Positions 15,258-20,939 of a DNA stretch of 20,939 bases are shown here, piece by piece. Within the stretch, counting starts at the first letter, position 1. Every line of letters starts with the position of its first letter. Below the pieces are notes generated by a model. It had not been told where the DNA came from. It did no database searches and saw only the letters and a program-made list of their open reading frames with translations. The position numbers and the translations under genes were made by a program. The stretch is from assembly GCA_036505275.1 (NCBI GenBank), contig DASXTS010000328.1:1-20939 (forward strand), in the 5' to 3' direction. The stretch is from DASXTS01 sp036505275 (lineage in GTDB: Bacteria; Actinomycetota; Actinomycetes; Mycobacteriales; Pseudonocardiaceae).

Positions 15258-16129
15258 ATCCGTGCGCGGCGGTCGCCGATCCGGTGGGCGTCGACGCGGT
15301 CGACGCCCACCGGATCGGCGGCGGATCGACCAGCGCGATCTTCGAGGTGGAGCTGGCCGACGGCGACGTCGTGGTCGCGAAGGCGCTGGCCGCGGAGCTG
15401 CCCGGAGCCACCGACGCCGAGGTGGCCGGGCTGCGCTGGCTGGCCGAGCCCGCGGTGGCCGCGGTGCCGGCCGTCCGCGGGCACGACGACCTGTGGCTGG
15501 TGCTCGACTACGTCGAACCCGGCCATCCGACGCCGGATGCGGCCGAGCGCCTCGGCCGCGAGCTGGCCGCGCTGCACGCATCCGGCGCGCCCGCGCACGG
15601 CGCGCCACCGACCGGTGGCCCGGTGCGGGCCTGGATCGGCCGGGCGCCGATGCACAACGCGACCACCACGGGCTGGCCGGAGTTCTATGCCGAGCATCGG
15701 GTGCGGCCGTACCTGCGGCGGGCCACCGCGAGTGGCGTGCTCGACCAGGCCGAGGCCACCGTCGTCGCCCGCGCGGCGGACGCCATCCCCGAGGTGGCCG
15801 GCCCGGCGGAGCCGCCGGCCCGGCTGCACGGCGACCTGTGGTCGGGCAATGTGCAGTACGGGCGAAACGGCCGGGCCTGGCTGCTCGACCCGGCCGCGCA
15901 CGGCGGCCATCGGGAGACCGACCTGGCCATGCTGGCCCTGTTCGGCGCGCCCCACCTGGACCGCGTGCTGGCCGCTTACCACGAGGTCGCGCCGCTGCCC
16001 GACGGCTGGGCCGAGCGGGTGCCGCTGCACCAGCTCTTCCCGCTGCTGGTGCACGCCGTGCTGTTCGGCCGCTCCTACGCGGGCCAGGCCGTGCGCGCCG
16101 CCCGGGACGTGCTCGCGCTGCGCCGCTGA
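15254..16129 (+). CDS. fructosamine kinase family protein (probable ribulosamine/erythrulosamine 3-kinase)
   Basis: A 291-aa kinase of the fructosamine-3-kinase/APH-like fold. It phosphorylates the sugar part of glycated lysines, destabilising the adduct. Motifs in order: GGGSTSAIFEVELADGDVVV (glycine-rich loop, residues ~23-42), the lysine in VVAKAL, the catalytic loop RLHGDLWSGNV with Asp194, and the metal-binding LLDPAAHGGHRETDLAM. Bacterial homologues tested have mainly acted on ribulosamines and erythrulosamines, so FN3K activity on fructosamine itself should not be assumed. The GTG start overlaps the phosphatase stop by 4 bases. Codons 7-23 lie in a perfect 22-bp inverted repeat (15274-15320), which could fold in the mRNA and affect translation. 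Downstream the SURF1 gene follows after ~50 bases. Confidence 0.9.
   Translation: MNPCAAVADPVGVDAVDAHRIGGGSTSAIFEVELADGDVVVAKALAAELPGATDAEVAGLRWLAEPAVAAVPAVRGHDDLWLVLDYVEPGHPTPDAAERLGRELAALHASGAPAHGAPPTGGPVRAWIGRAPMHNATTTGWPEFYAEHRVRPYLRRATASGVLDQAEATVVARAADAIPEVAGPAEPPARLHGDLWSGNVQYGRNGRAWLLDPAAHGGHRETDLAMLALFGAPHLDRVLAAYHEVAPLPDGWAERVPLHQLFPLLVHAVLFGRSYAGQAVRAARDVLALRR
15274..15320. repeat. perfect 22-bp inverted repeat with 3-base loop
   Basis: Arms at 15274-15295 and 15299-15320 are exact reverse complements, separated by GCG. It lies inside the first 23 codons of the fructosamine-kinase gene, just after the stop of the phosphatase gene, and encodes ADPVGVDAVDAHRIG. In RNA it would be a very stable GC-rich hairpin. 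No U-tract follows, so simple intrinsic termination is unlikely. Confidence 0.95.
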
Positions 16130-16179
16130 GGCACGTGCTGGCGAACGCGACGCCACGGCGACCGCATACCGTGGACGGC

Positions 16180-16941
16180 GTGCGGCTCGGGTTCCTGCTG
16201 CGCCCAGGGTGGGTGGCGCTGACCGTCGGGGTGGTGCTGTTCGCCACGGCGTGCTTCACGCTGCTCGCGCCATGGCAGTTCCGGCGGCACGAGGAGAAGC
16301 GGGCGCTCAACGACGCGGTGCGCAGCAGCTTCGAGGTGCCGCCGCAACCCATCGACTCGATGCGGCCGGACACCCCGCAGTGGCGGCAGGTGGTGCTCAC
16401 CGGAAGCTACCTCGCCGAGGCCGAGGTCGTCGCCCGGCTGCGGACGGTCGAGGGTGAGCCGGCCTTCGAGGTGCTCACCCCGCTGCGACTGACCGGTGGG
16501 GACATCGTGCTCGTCGACCGCGGGTTCCTGCGCCCCGCGCGCGACCGCGGCGCCGGGGGGCGCGGCAACCAGGTTCCGGAGTACCCCGCGCCGCCGGCCG
16601 GTGTGGTCACCGTCGTCGGCCGGCTGCGGCACGACGAGGGCAACCCGGAGCACCGGCAGGCGCTCACCGACGGCGGGCGGCGGCAGGTGTACACCATCGA
16701 CGCGGCCACGGTCGCCGCCGCGACCGGCCTCGCCGAGCTGCGCCCCGGGTACGTGCAGCTCAACGCGGACCAACCGGGGGTGCTCGGCGCCGTGCCGCTG
16801 CCGCGGCTGGACGCCGGACCGTACCTGTCCTACGCGCTGCAGTGGCTCGCGTTCGGCATCATGGCGCTGGTCGGCTGGGTCATCCTGCTGCGGCGCGAGC
16901 TGGTCGAGCGGGCCGGGGCCACGGGGCTTGACGGCGGGTGA
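16180..16941 (+). CDS. SURF1-family cytochrome oxidase assembly protein
   Basis: A ~253-aa membrane protein of the SURF1/Shy1 family, which helps insert heme a into subunit I of aa3-type cytochrome c oxidase. It has the two-helix plan of the family: an N-terminal segment WVALTVGVVLFATACFTLLA and a C-terminal segment YALQWLAFGIMALVGWVILL, with an external domain between. Family landmarks are PWQFRRHEEKRALND, LTGSYLAEAEVVARLRTV, VLVDRGFLRPA and the C-terminal YLSYALQWLAFG. Starts at 16135, 16171 and 16180 are all in frame GTGs; 16180 (MRLGFLLRPGW) matches the family opening, and a TACCGT box lies just before it, which would suit a leaderless transcript. Mycobacterial Rv2235 is the positional equivalent after PtpA. 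Its stop overlaps a GTG of the following SRPBCC remnant. Confidence 0.88.
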   Translation: MRLGFLLRPGWVALTVGVVLFATACFTLLAPWQFRRHEEKRALNDAVRSSFEVPPQPIDSMRPDTPQWRQVVLTGSYLAEAEVVARLRTVEGEPAFEVLTPLRLTGGDIVLVDRGFLRPARDRGAGGRGNQVPEYPAPPAGVVTVVGRLRHDEGNPEHRQALTDGGRRQVYTIDAATVAAATGLAELRPGYVQLNADQPGVLGAVPLPRLDAGPYLSYALQWLAFGIMALVGWVILLRRELVERAGATGLDGG

Positions 16942-17138
16942 GCCGGTTGGAACGGGCCAGCGAGGTCGAGCTGCCCTTCGTCGATGAGGCGCCGGGCCGT
17001 ACCCGGGTCGAGCTCAGCCATCACCACCTCGACCGGCACGGCGAGGAGGCCGCTGGCATCCGCGCCGGGGTCAGCGGCGACGGTGGCTGGCCGATGATCA
17101 TGCAGCGCTACATCGGCGCGGTCGACGGCCGCGAGTAG
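16938..17138 (+). pseudogene. C-terminal remnant of an AHSA1/SRPBCC domain protein
   Basis: The 66-aa open frame SRLERASEVELPFVDEAPGR, TRVELSHHHLDRHGEEAAGI, GVSGDGGWPMIMQRYIGAV corresponds to the last ~60 residues of AHSA1-type SRPBCC proteins (the final strands and the long C-terminal helix with the GGW motif). The N-terminal two thirds, about 80-90 residues, are missing, and the sequence directly before it is the 3' end of the SURF1 gene. The GTG at 16938 overlaps the SURF1 stop and could allow translation, but half a START-like barrel would not fold a ligand pocket. A deletion ending at the SURF1 stop is the simplest explanation. Confidence 0.65.
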
Positions 17139-17200
17139 CTCGGGCATGGCCGCGGCGCGCCGGCCGGCTGGCCTGCGCGCCGCGACATGCTTCACGAGCG

Positions 17201-17227
17201 ATTGTCGACCTATCGGGAATTGTCGAC
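17201..17227. repeat. paired ATTGTCGAC boxes in a convergent gap
   Basis: The 9-mer ATTGTCGAC occurs at 17201-17209 and 17219-17227, 18 bases apart. It resembles half of the TTGTCGACAA-type operators used by some GntR-family regulators in actinobacteria. The gap (17139-17292) lies between 3' ends, so no obvious target gene is downstream; it may be left over from a lost gene. Confidence 0.45.
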
Positions 17228-17292
17228 AGATCAGTAGTCCGGGTCCACGGTCCGCCCACCTCGTCGCCTGTAGGCAGGTCACTGCCCGCCGT

Positions 17293-18276
17293 CTAGGGGA
17301 GCCACCGTACCCCATAGCCGAAGCTCGGCCTCAGCCGGGTAAACGTGACGGCGGTCTCACCAACACTGTCGAGCTCAAGGATATCCTTCCCCGGCCCATC
17401 TGCCTCACTGACATGGTAGGGAATTGCAAAAATCCGCCACACTACCCTGGGTAGCCGAGCCGGGTTGAATTTCACTCGGAGTTCGAATCGATCCACCCTG
17501 TGGAGTGGACGGGAGACGAAGTGCGGCGCCATCGCCTGGCCGGGCGGTATACGCACGGTCTTGCCGAAGGTGTGCACCTCTCCCCTGGCCAGGGGATGCG
17601 GAAACCGGATGTAGTGCACGAAGTACTCCGCCGACGGCTGGCGGTTGGACTCCAGCGCGCCGCCGAACTGCATCTCGACCTCGAGACCCATCTTGGGCCG
17701 CGTCTCGCTGCGCGGCCGCGGCAGGCCGAGGCCGAGGGCGATCCGGCACAGCCCGTCCTTCATGGAGACGATCTCGCGGATCTCGGTGGCCTCCGGTGTC
17801 GGTGTGTCCAGCCGAAGGGTGGTGAGCGACGTCACCGTGTACCACTCGTCCGGGCGAAACGAGTCGTCCTCGTCGCGGCCGTCGGCGGCCAGCTCCGGGC
17901 CGCGCTCGGCCAGGTGCGCGCTGATCAGCTGCAGGGCCTGGTTGCAGCGCCGGCGCACAGTCATCGGATCGACGTTCCAGGTGGTCGCCAGCCGTTCCTG
18001 CCGCAGAGTAAGGGTCTTGTCGGGGTAATCCGGCTCGATCGCCATCATCGCCCGCGCGGCCAGCGCCAAGTCGTCGGGCAACGCGCCGAACGCGCGAACC
18101 AGCAATTCCGTCACCCGGCTGCGCGCGGCCGAATGGGTGACGGTATCGTCAATTCCACACAGCTTGCGCAATTCCGGGCCAACGCGGTCGCGCACGTAGG
18201 GGCGCCGCAGGCCCCAACCCTTGCGCAGCGCACCGAGCTCGGTGTATAGCTGTTCCTCCGACGTCCTGCCCTCCAC
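17293..18276 (-). CDS. uncharacterised actinobacterial protein with helix-turn-helix-like segment
   Basis: A 327-aa protein that I cannot name. The N-terminal third resembles a helical module common in actinobacterial hypotheticals: YTELGALRKGWGLRRPYVRD, RVGPELRKLCGI, then a region ALPDDLALAARAMM. Residues ~90-120 (LRQERLATTWNVDPMTVRRR then CNQALQLISAHL) look like a DNA-binding or sigma-region-like helix-turn-helix. The C-terminal half is beta-rich and aromatic (EVEMQFGGAL, AEYFVHYIRFPHPLARGE, DRFELRVKFNPARLPRVVWR) and could be a ligand- or protein-binding domain. No signal peptide or membrane segment is seen. The GTG at 18276 is the only plausible start; upstream, 8-bp repeats at 18290-18310 may be its operator or promoter element. 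A regulatory role is inference. Confidence 0.7.
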   Translation of the reverse strand: MEGRTSEEQLYTELGALRKGWGLRRPYVRDRVGPELRKLCGIDDTVTHSAARSRVTELLVRAFGALPDDLALAARAMMAIEPDYPDKTLTLRQERLATTWNVDPMTVRRRCNQALQLISAHLAERGPELAADGRDEDDSFRPDEWYTVTSLTTLRLDTPTPEATEIREIVSMKDGLCRIALGLGLPRPRSETRPKMGLEVEMQFGGALESNRQPSAEYFVHYIRFPHPLARGEVHTFGKTVRIPPGQAMAPHFVSRPLHRVDRFELRVKFNPARLPRVVWRIFAIPYHVSEADGPGKDILELDSVGETAVTFTRLRPSFGYGVRWLP

Positions 18277-18290
18277 CTCGCGCCGGGACG

Positions 18291-18310
18291 TGATCAGTAA
18301 TCTGATCAGT
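18291..18310. promoter_or_regulatory. repeated TGATCAG boxes upstream of the HTH gene
   Basis: TGATCAG occurs at 18291-18297 and 18303-18309, a 12-bp period, starting 15 bases upstream of the GTG at 18276 and inside the 162-base divergent gap to the small membrane protein. Each box contains the palindrome TGATCA. Position and symmetry suggest an operator, perhaps autoregulatory. Confidence 0.4.
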
Positions 18311-18438
18311 TTGGGCTGGCATGCACAAAACCGCCGATATGATCGCCAGCTCGACTATTTTTCGGCATGCGGAACCTGCGACCTTACCTGCAGCAGCGCG
18401 GCCACACCACCGACGCTGCCGAACGGAGGGCAGGTTCC

Positions 18439-18678
18439 ATGTCAGCACTCGTCATCGTCGGACTGTTCGGCCTCTTGCTCGTGCTGCTCGGTGCCGTCAT
18501 CGGCGCGGAGCTGCAGGACAGGCTGCACGAAGGCCAACGCCGCCGGCTGGCGATGCGGCGGCGCGAGATCAACGCGCGGTGGCGGGCCCTGCAGAGCCGA
18601 GGCGCCGCCTTCGAAATGGCGATCCCGGGCTCCAACGTGGTCATGCCGATCGCCCTCGAGGTCGACGACTCCGACTGA
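18439..18678 (+). CDS. small single-pass membrane protein of unknown function
   Basis: A 79-aa protein with one N-terminal hydrophobic segment (ALVIVGLFGLLLVLLGAVIG, residues ~3-22), then a highly charged helix ELQDRLHEGQRRRLAMRRRE, then a less charged tail FEMAIPGSNVVMPIALEVDD. The charge distribution favours the basic region being cytosolic. The ATG at 18439 is selected because GGAGGG lies ~8 bases upstream; the frame extends to an earlier ATG at 18367 with no conserved-looking residues. It is followed by a strong hairpin terminator and so is probably monocistronic, divergent from the HTH-like gene. I know of no function. Confidence 0.75.
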   Translation: MSALVIVGLFGLLLVLLGAVIGAELQDRLHEGQRRRLAMRRREINARWRALQSRGAAFEMAIPGSNVVMPIALEVDDSD

Positions 18679-18692
18679 TCGGGGTCGGCCGC

Positions 18693-18734
18693 CACACATA
18701 GGTCGTCACACATAGGTCGCCACACATAGACGGG
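18693..18734. repeat. three tandem 14-bp CACACATAG repeats
   Basis: CACACATAGGTCGT, CACACATAGGTCGC and CACACATAGACGGG begin at 18693, 18707 and 18721. They sit between the stop of the small membrane protein gene and its terminator hairpin. No coding role is evident. Confidence 0.85.
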
Positions 18735-18777
18735 CAGAGCGGGGTCGTCCCCGCCAACGGCGGCCCCGCTCTGCTTT
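18734..18777 (+). terminator. rho-independent-like terminator of the small membrane protein gene
   Basis: GCAGAGCGGGG (18734-18744) is perfectly complementary to CCCCGCTCTGC (18764-18774), an 11-bp GC-rich stem with a 19-base loop, followed by TTT. The short T-run is usual for high-GC actinomycetes. Confidence 0.75.
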
Positions 18778-19012
18778 CCCATGCATCGCGGTTCGAGCCG
18801 CCTTTTCACGACTACGGGTGGTGACCGGCGAATGGAAATGGCACCGGACGGCCGCCCATGGCCGTTGTTGATGCGGCCCCCTCACGCCATTGGTCAGGGG
18901 CTATTTCGTCAGCACGGAGGTCGGTACCGCCGAAAGGAGGCAGCACCGGGAAACGGCGCAACCCTGGGGTAACCCGGTGGCAACCCGGCCGGCTTCCGCG
19001 CGTCTCCAAAAT
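18778..19012 (+). promoter_or_regulatory. long leader of the tyrosine phosphatase gene
   Basis: About 235 bases without a convincing gene. A perfect Shine-Dalgarno-like AAAGGAGG lies at 18933-18940 but is not followed by any ATG, GTG or TTG at usable distance. Short G-rich/C-rich blocks around 18900-19000 (for example GGTAACCCGGTGGCAACCCGG split over 18969-18989) suggest folding potential. I could not match it to a known riboswitch. Confidence 0.3.
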
Positions 19013-19744
19013 ATGAATGCGAACCGACATCTGGACTGGGAGGGCTGTTTCAACGCTCGCGATCTCGGCGGTCTGCGCACCGCGGATGGCCGGCAGACCC
19101 GCTGGGCGGCGGTGGTGCGCTCCGACTCGCTGGACGGGCTCACCGCGGCCGGTTGGGCCGCCGTGCAGGAGTCCGGCGTACAGACCGTCGTCGACCTGCG
19201 CAGCCCAGAGGAACGCCAGCCGTCGTCGGCCGAGCGGCCGGCAGGCCTGACCACGGCGCCGGTGCCGCTGGAGGACCACACCACAGACCCGGACTTCTGG
19301 GCGCGGTGGCGGGACAGCGGGCTGTGGGCCACGCCGCTGTACTTCGGCGCGTTCCTCGACCGGTTTCCCGAGCGGGTGGCGGCCGCGGTCGCCGCGGTCG
19401 CGAATGCCGGACCCGGTGGCGTCGTGGTGCACTGCGGCCTCGGCCGCGACCGCACCCAGCTCGTCACGCTGGTTCTGCTCGCCCTCGCCGGCGTCACGGC
19501 CGATGGCATCACCGACGACCACGAGCTGAGCACCGAGCGGCTGCCACCGCTGTTCGCCAGCATGGGTCGGCCGGACGAGGCTCCTCGCATCCGCCGGCTG
19601 CTGGCGCAGCGCAACACCACGGCGCGCGAGGTCATCCACGCCACCGTGGCGTCCTTCGACGCCGAGGCCTACCTGCGCTCGGCCGGCCTGGCCGAGGCCG
19701 ACCTCGCCGCCGTCCGAGCCCGGCTGCTCGCACCGGCCGGCTGA
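19013..19744 (+). CDS. tyrosine-protein phosphatase (DSP-like, Y_phosphatase3 type)
   Basis: A 243-aa phosphatase of the bacterial family related to mycobacterial PtpB. The opening HLDWEGCFNARDLGGLRTAD is the characteristic N-RDLGG start, followed by VVRSDSLDGLTAAGWAAVQE and VVDLRSPEERQP. The catalytic P-loop is VVHCGLGRDRTQLVTLVLL with CX5R (Cys, Gly-Leu-Gly-Arg-Asp, Arg). Many family members have HCTAGKDRTG; the GLGRD variant keeps the Cys, Asp and Arg needed for catalysis. Proteins of this group can act on phosphotyrosine, phosphoserine/threonine or phosphoinositides. I chose the ATG at 19013; an in-frame GTG at 18977 is possible, and neither has a good ribosome-binding site. It is preceded by a long leader and is convergent with the acetyl-CoA synthetase gene. 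Confidence 0.88.
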   Translation: MNANRHLDWEGCFNARDLGGLRTADGRQTRWAAVVRSDSLDGLTAAGWAAVQESGVQTVVDLRSPEERQPSSAERPAGLTTAPVPLEDHTTDPDFWARWRDSGLWATPLYFGAFLDRFPERVAAAVAAVANAGPGGVVVHCGLGRDRTQLVTLVLLALAGVTADGITDDHELSTERLPPLFASMGRPDEAPRIRRLLAQRNTTAREVIHATVASFDAEAYLRSAGLAEADLAAVRARLLAPAG

Positions 19745-19812
19745 GCCGGCCGAGCGCCGGCGGGCCTACCGCGGTGCGCCCGAACCGCCGGCCGGGCCCG
19801 CACGCGCCGCCC

Positions 19813-19870
19813 GCAATGGTGGTAGTTAAAGGACCATCAAGGGCGCAATGGTGGTACTTGGAGGCCCGCC
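19813..19870. repeat. direct repeat GCAATGGTGGTA with 32-bp period
   Basis: The 12-mer occurs at 19813-19824 and 19845-19856, separated by TTAAAGGACCATCAAGGGC-like sequence. The second copy lies inside the final codons of acetyl-CoA synthetase (read as QVPPL). It looks like a short intergenic repeat element that has invaded or formed the gene's 3' end. Confidence 0.6.
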
Positions 19871-20939
19871 GAAGCAGCTGCTCCCGCCCGGCTGGCCTGC
19901 AGCGCGGAGAGCACCGACGGGTCGGCCAGCGTGCTCACGTCGCCGAGCTGGCGGCCGTCGGTCACGTCGCGCAGCAGCCGACGCATGATCTTGCCAGATC
20001 GGGTCTTCGGCAGTTCCTGGGTCCACACGATGTCCCGTGGTCTGGCCAGCTTGCCGATCCGCTCGGCGACCTGCTCGCGCAACGCGGCCTCCAGTTCCGG
20101 CCCGCTGGTGTGGCCGGTACGCAGCGTGACGAAAGCGACGACGGCCTGGCCGGTCAGCGCGTCCTCGGCGGCGATCACCGCGGCCTCGGCCACCGCTTCG
20201 TGCGCCACCAGAGCGGACTCGATCTCCGCCGTGGACAGCCGATGGCCGGACACGTTGATCACATCATCGATCCGCCCGATGATCCAGAAGTCGCCGTCCG
20301 CGTCCCGCCGGGCGGCATCGCCCACGACGTACGTGCGCGGGCCGAACCGGCCGAAGTAGGTCTGCACGTACCGCTCGTCGTCGCCGTAGAGGGTGCGCAG
20401 CATGCTCGGCCACGGCTGGGTGATGGCCAGCAGCCCGGTGCCCTGGGTGACCTCTTCGCCCTCCTCGTCCAGCAGCACCGCGGAGACCCCCGGCAGCGGC
20501 CGGGTGGCCGAGCCGGGCTTGGTGGTGGTCAGCGCGGCCAGCGGCGAGATCATGATGGCCCCGGTCTCCGTCTGCCACCAGGTGTCCACGATCGGGCAGC
20601 GCTCGCCGCCGACCGCGGTGTGGTACCACAGCCAGGCCTTGGGGTTGATCGGCTCGCCGACGCTGCCGAGCAGCCGAAGCGAGGACAGGTCGTGGCTGGC
20701 CGGGTGCTCGGCGCCCCACTTCATGCATGCCCTGATCGCGGTCGGTGCGGTGTAGAAGATCGTCGCCCCGTAGCGCTCGCACAGCTCCCACCAGATGCCC
20801 TTGTGCGGGTAGTCGGGCGCCCCTTCGTACATCACGGACGTGGCGCCGTTGGCCAGGGGCCCATAGACGATGTAGCTGTGCCCGGTGATCCACCCGACGT
20901 CGGCGGAGCACCAGTAGACATCGCGCTCGGGGTCGAGGT
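19837..20939 (-). CDS. acs: acetyl-CoA synthetase, C-terminal part (5' end beyond the window)
   Basis: AMP-forming acetate:CoA ligase, activating acetate via acetyl-AMP. The window holds the C-terminal ~367 residues. Reading begins LDPERDVYWCSADVGWITGH at the edge. Then come GATIFYTAPTAIRACMKWG, the adenylate-binding VDTWWQTETGAIMISPL, and the hinge/A8 region VGDAARRDADGDFWIIGRID and DVINVSGHRLSTAEIESALV. The catalytic, acetylation-regulated lysine is in PKTRSGKIMRRLLRD. LGDVSTLADP is the usual end of the family. The chain then runs ~22 residues further, and its last residues (LQVPPLRP) are encoded by a short repeat, suggesting the original stop was replaced. The N-terminal acetyl-CoA synthetase region and the start lie outside the window. 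Confidence 0.95.
   Translation of the reverse strand, partial: LDPERDVYWCSADVGWITGHSYIVYGPLANGATSVMYEGAPDYPHKGIWWELCERYGATIFYTAPTAIRACMKWGAEHPASHDLSSLRLLGSVGEPINPKAWLWYHTAVGGERCPIVDTWWQTETGAIMISPLAALTTTKPGSATRPLPGVSAVLLDEEGEEVTQGTGLLAITQPWPSMLRTLYGDDERYVQTYFGRFGPRTYVVGDAARRDADGDFWIIGRIDDVINVSGHRLSTAEIESALVAHEAVAEAAVIAAEDALTGQAVVAFVTLRTGHTSGPELEAALREQVAERIGKLARPRDIVWTQELPKTRSGKIMRRLLRDVTDGRQLGDVSTLADPSVLSALQASRAGAAASAGLQVPPLRP

Noticed and set aside
14703..16400. A 565-codon open frame on the minus strand
   Set aside because: It is antisense to the phosphatase, fructosamine kinase and SURF1 genes; Arg/Pro/Ala-rich without a domain.
16830..17315. A 161-codon minus-strand frame opposite the AHSA1 remnant
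   Set aside because: The plus strand gives a recognisable SRPBCC C-terminus there, whereas the minus frame has no family pattern.
18900..19012. Possible riboswitch (SAM, cobalamin or c-di-AMP type) before the phosphatase gene
   Set aside because: Some GCAACC/GGTAACC blocks look suggestive, but I could not place the conserved core of any known class, so only an unspecified leader is reported.

Overview
The window is GC-rich with strongly GC-ending codons and frequent GTG starts, which points to a high-GC actinomycete. The order of RNase H/CobC fusion, zinc-ribbon protein, Nif3-like protein, PtpA-like phosphatase and SURF1 recalls the Mycobacterium tuberculosis Rv2228c-Rv2235 neighbourhood. 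I favour an actinomycete of the Pseudonocardiales/Mycobacteriales type, but the sequence alone does not fix the genus.

Region 1 (1-5750, + strand): after a poorly coding left edge lies a tight carbon-storage operon. It encodes a PfkB sugar kinase (probable fructokinase), phosphoglucomutase, GlgC and a GT4 GlgA/GlgM-type alpha-glucan synthase. Together they can take a hexose to hexose-6-P, glucose-1-P, ADP-glucose and glycogen or maltose-1-P. Convergent to it is a secreted M14 zinc carboxypeptidase (5787-7865).

Region 2 (7.9-10.85 kb): this stretch is full of broken genes. A SAM methyltransferase has lost its middle. A type I restriction HsdR keeps only its first ~80 residues plus C-terminal pieces. 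A DUF6883-like gene has a one-base frameshift beside an intact DUF4926 gene. A HAF-repeat/Ig-like protein survives only as frameshifted scraps. In the middle sits an intact RNase P RNA gene (rnpB, minus strand).

Region 3 (10.84-14.74 kb, minus strand): a housekeeping run of zinc-ribbon/HTH protein, Nif3-like protein, coiled-coil zinc-ribbon protein, RNase HI-phosphatase fusion and membrane-anchored SRPBCC protein. Divergent from it (14.77-17.14 kb, + strand) are a low-molecular-weight tyrosine phosphatase overlapping a fructosamine-kinase-family gene (a likely protein-deglycation pair), a SURF1 protein and a C-terminal scrap of an AHSA1/SRPBCC gene.

Region 4 (17.1-20.9 kb): an unknown HTH-containing protein (minus), a small membrane protein followed by a clear hairpin terminator (+), a DSP-like tyrosine phosphatase (+) and the C-terminal half of acetyl-CoA synthetase (minus, cut by the window edge). 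The 3' end of the last gene runs into a short repeated element.

No CRISPR array, tRNA, transposase or integrase was found. I did not find a clearly new multi-gene defence or biosynthetic system. The best leads are the decayed DUF6883/DUF4926/HsdR cluster with its internal deletion scars, the 22-bp perfect hairpin at the start of the fructosamine-kinase gene, and the phosphatase/kinase deglycation pair.
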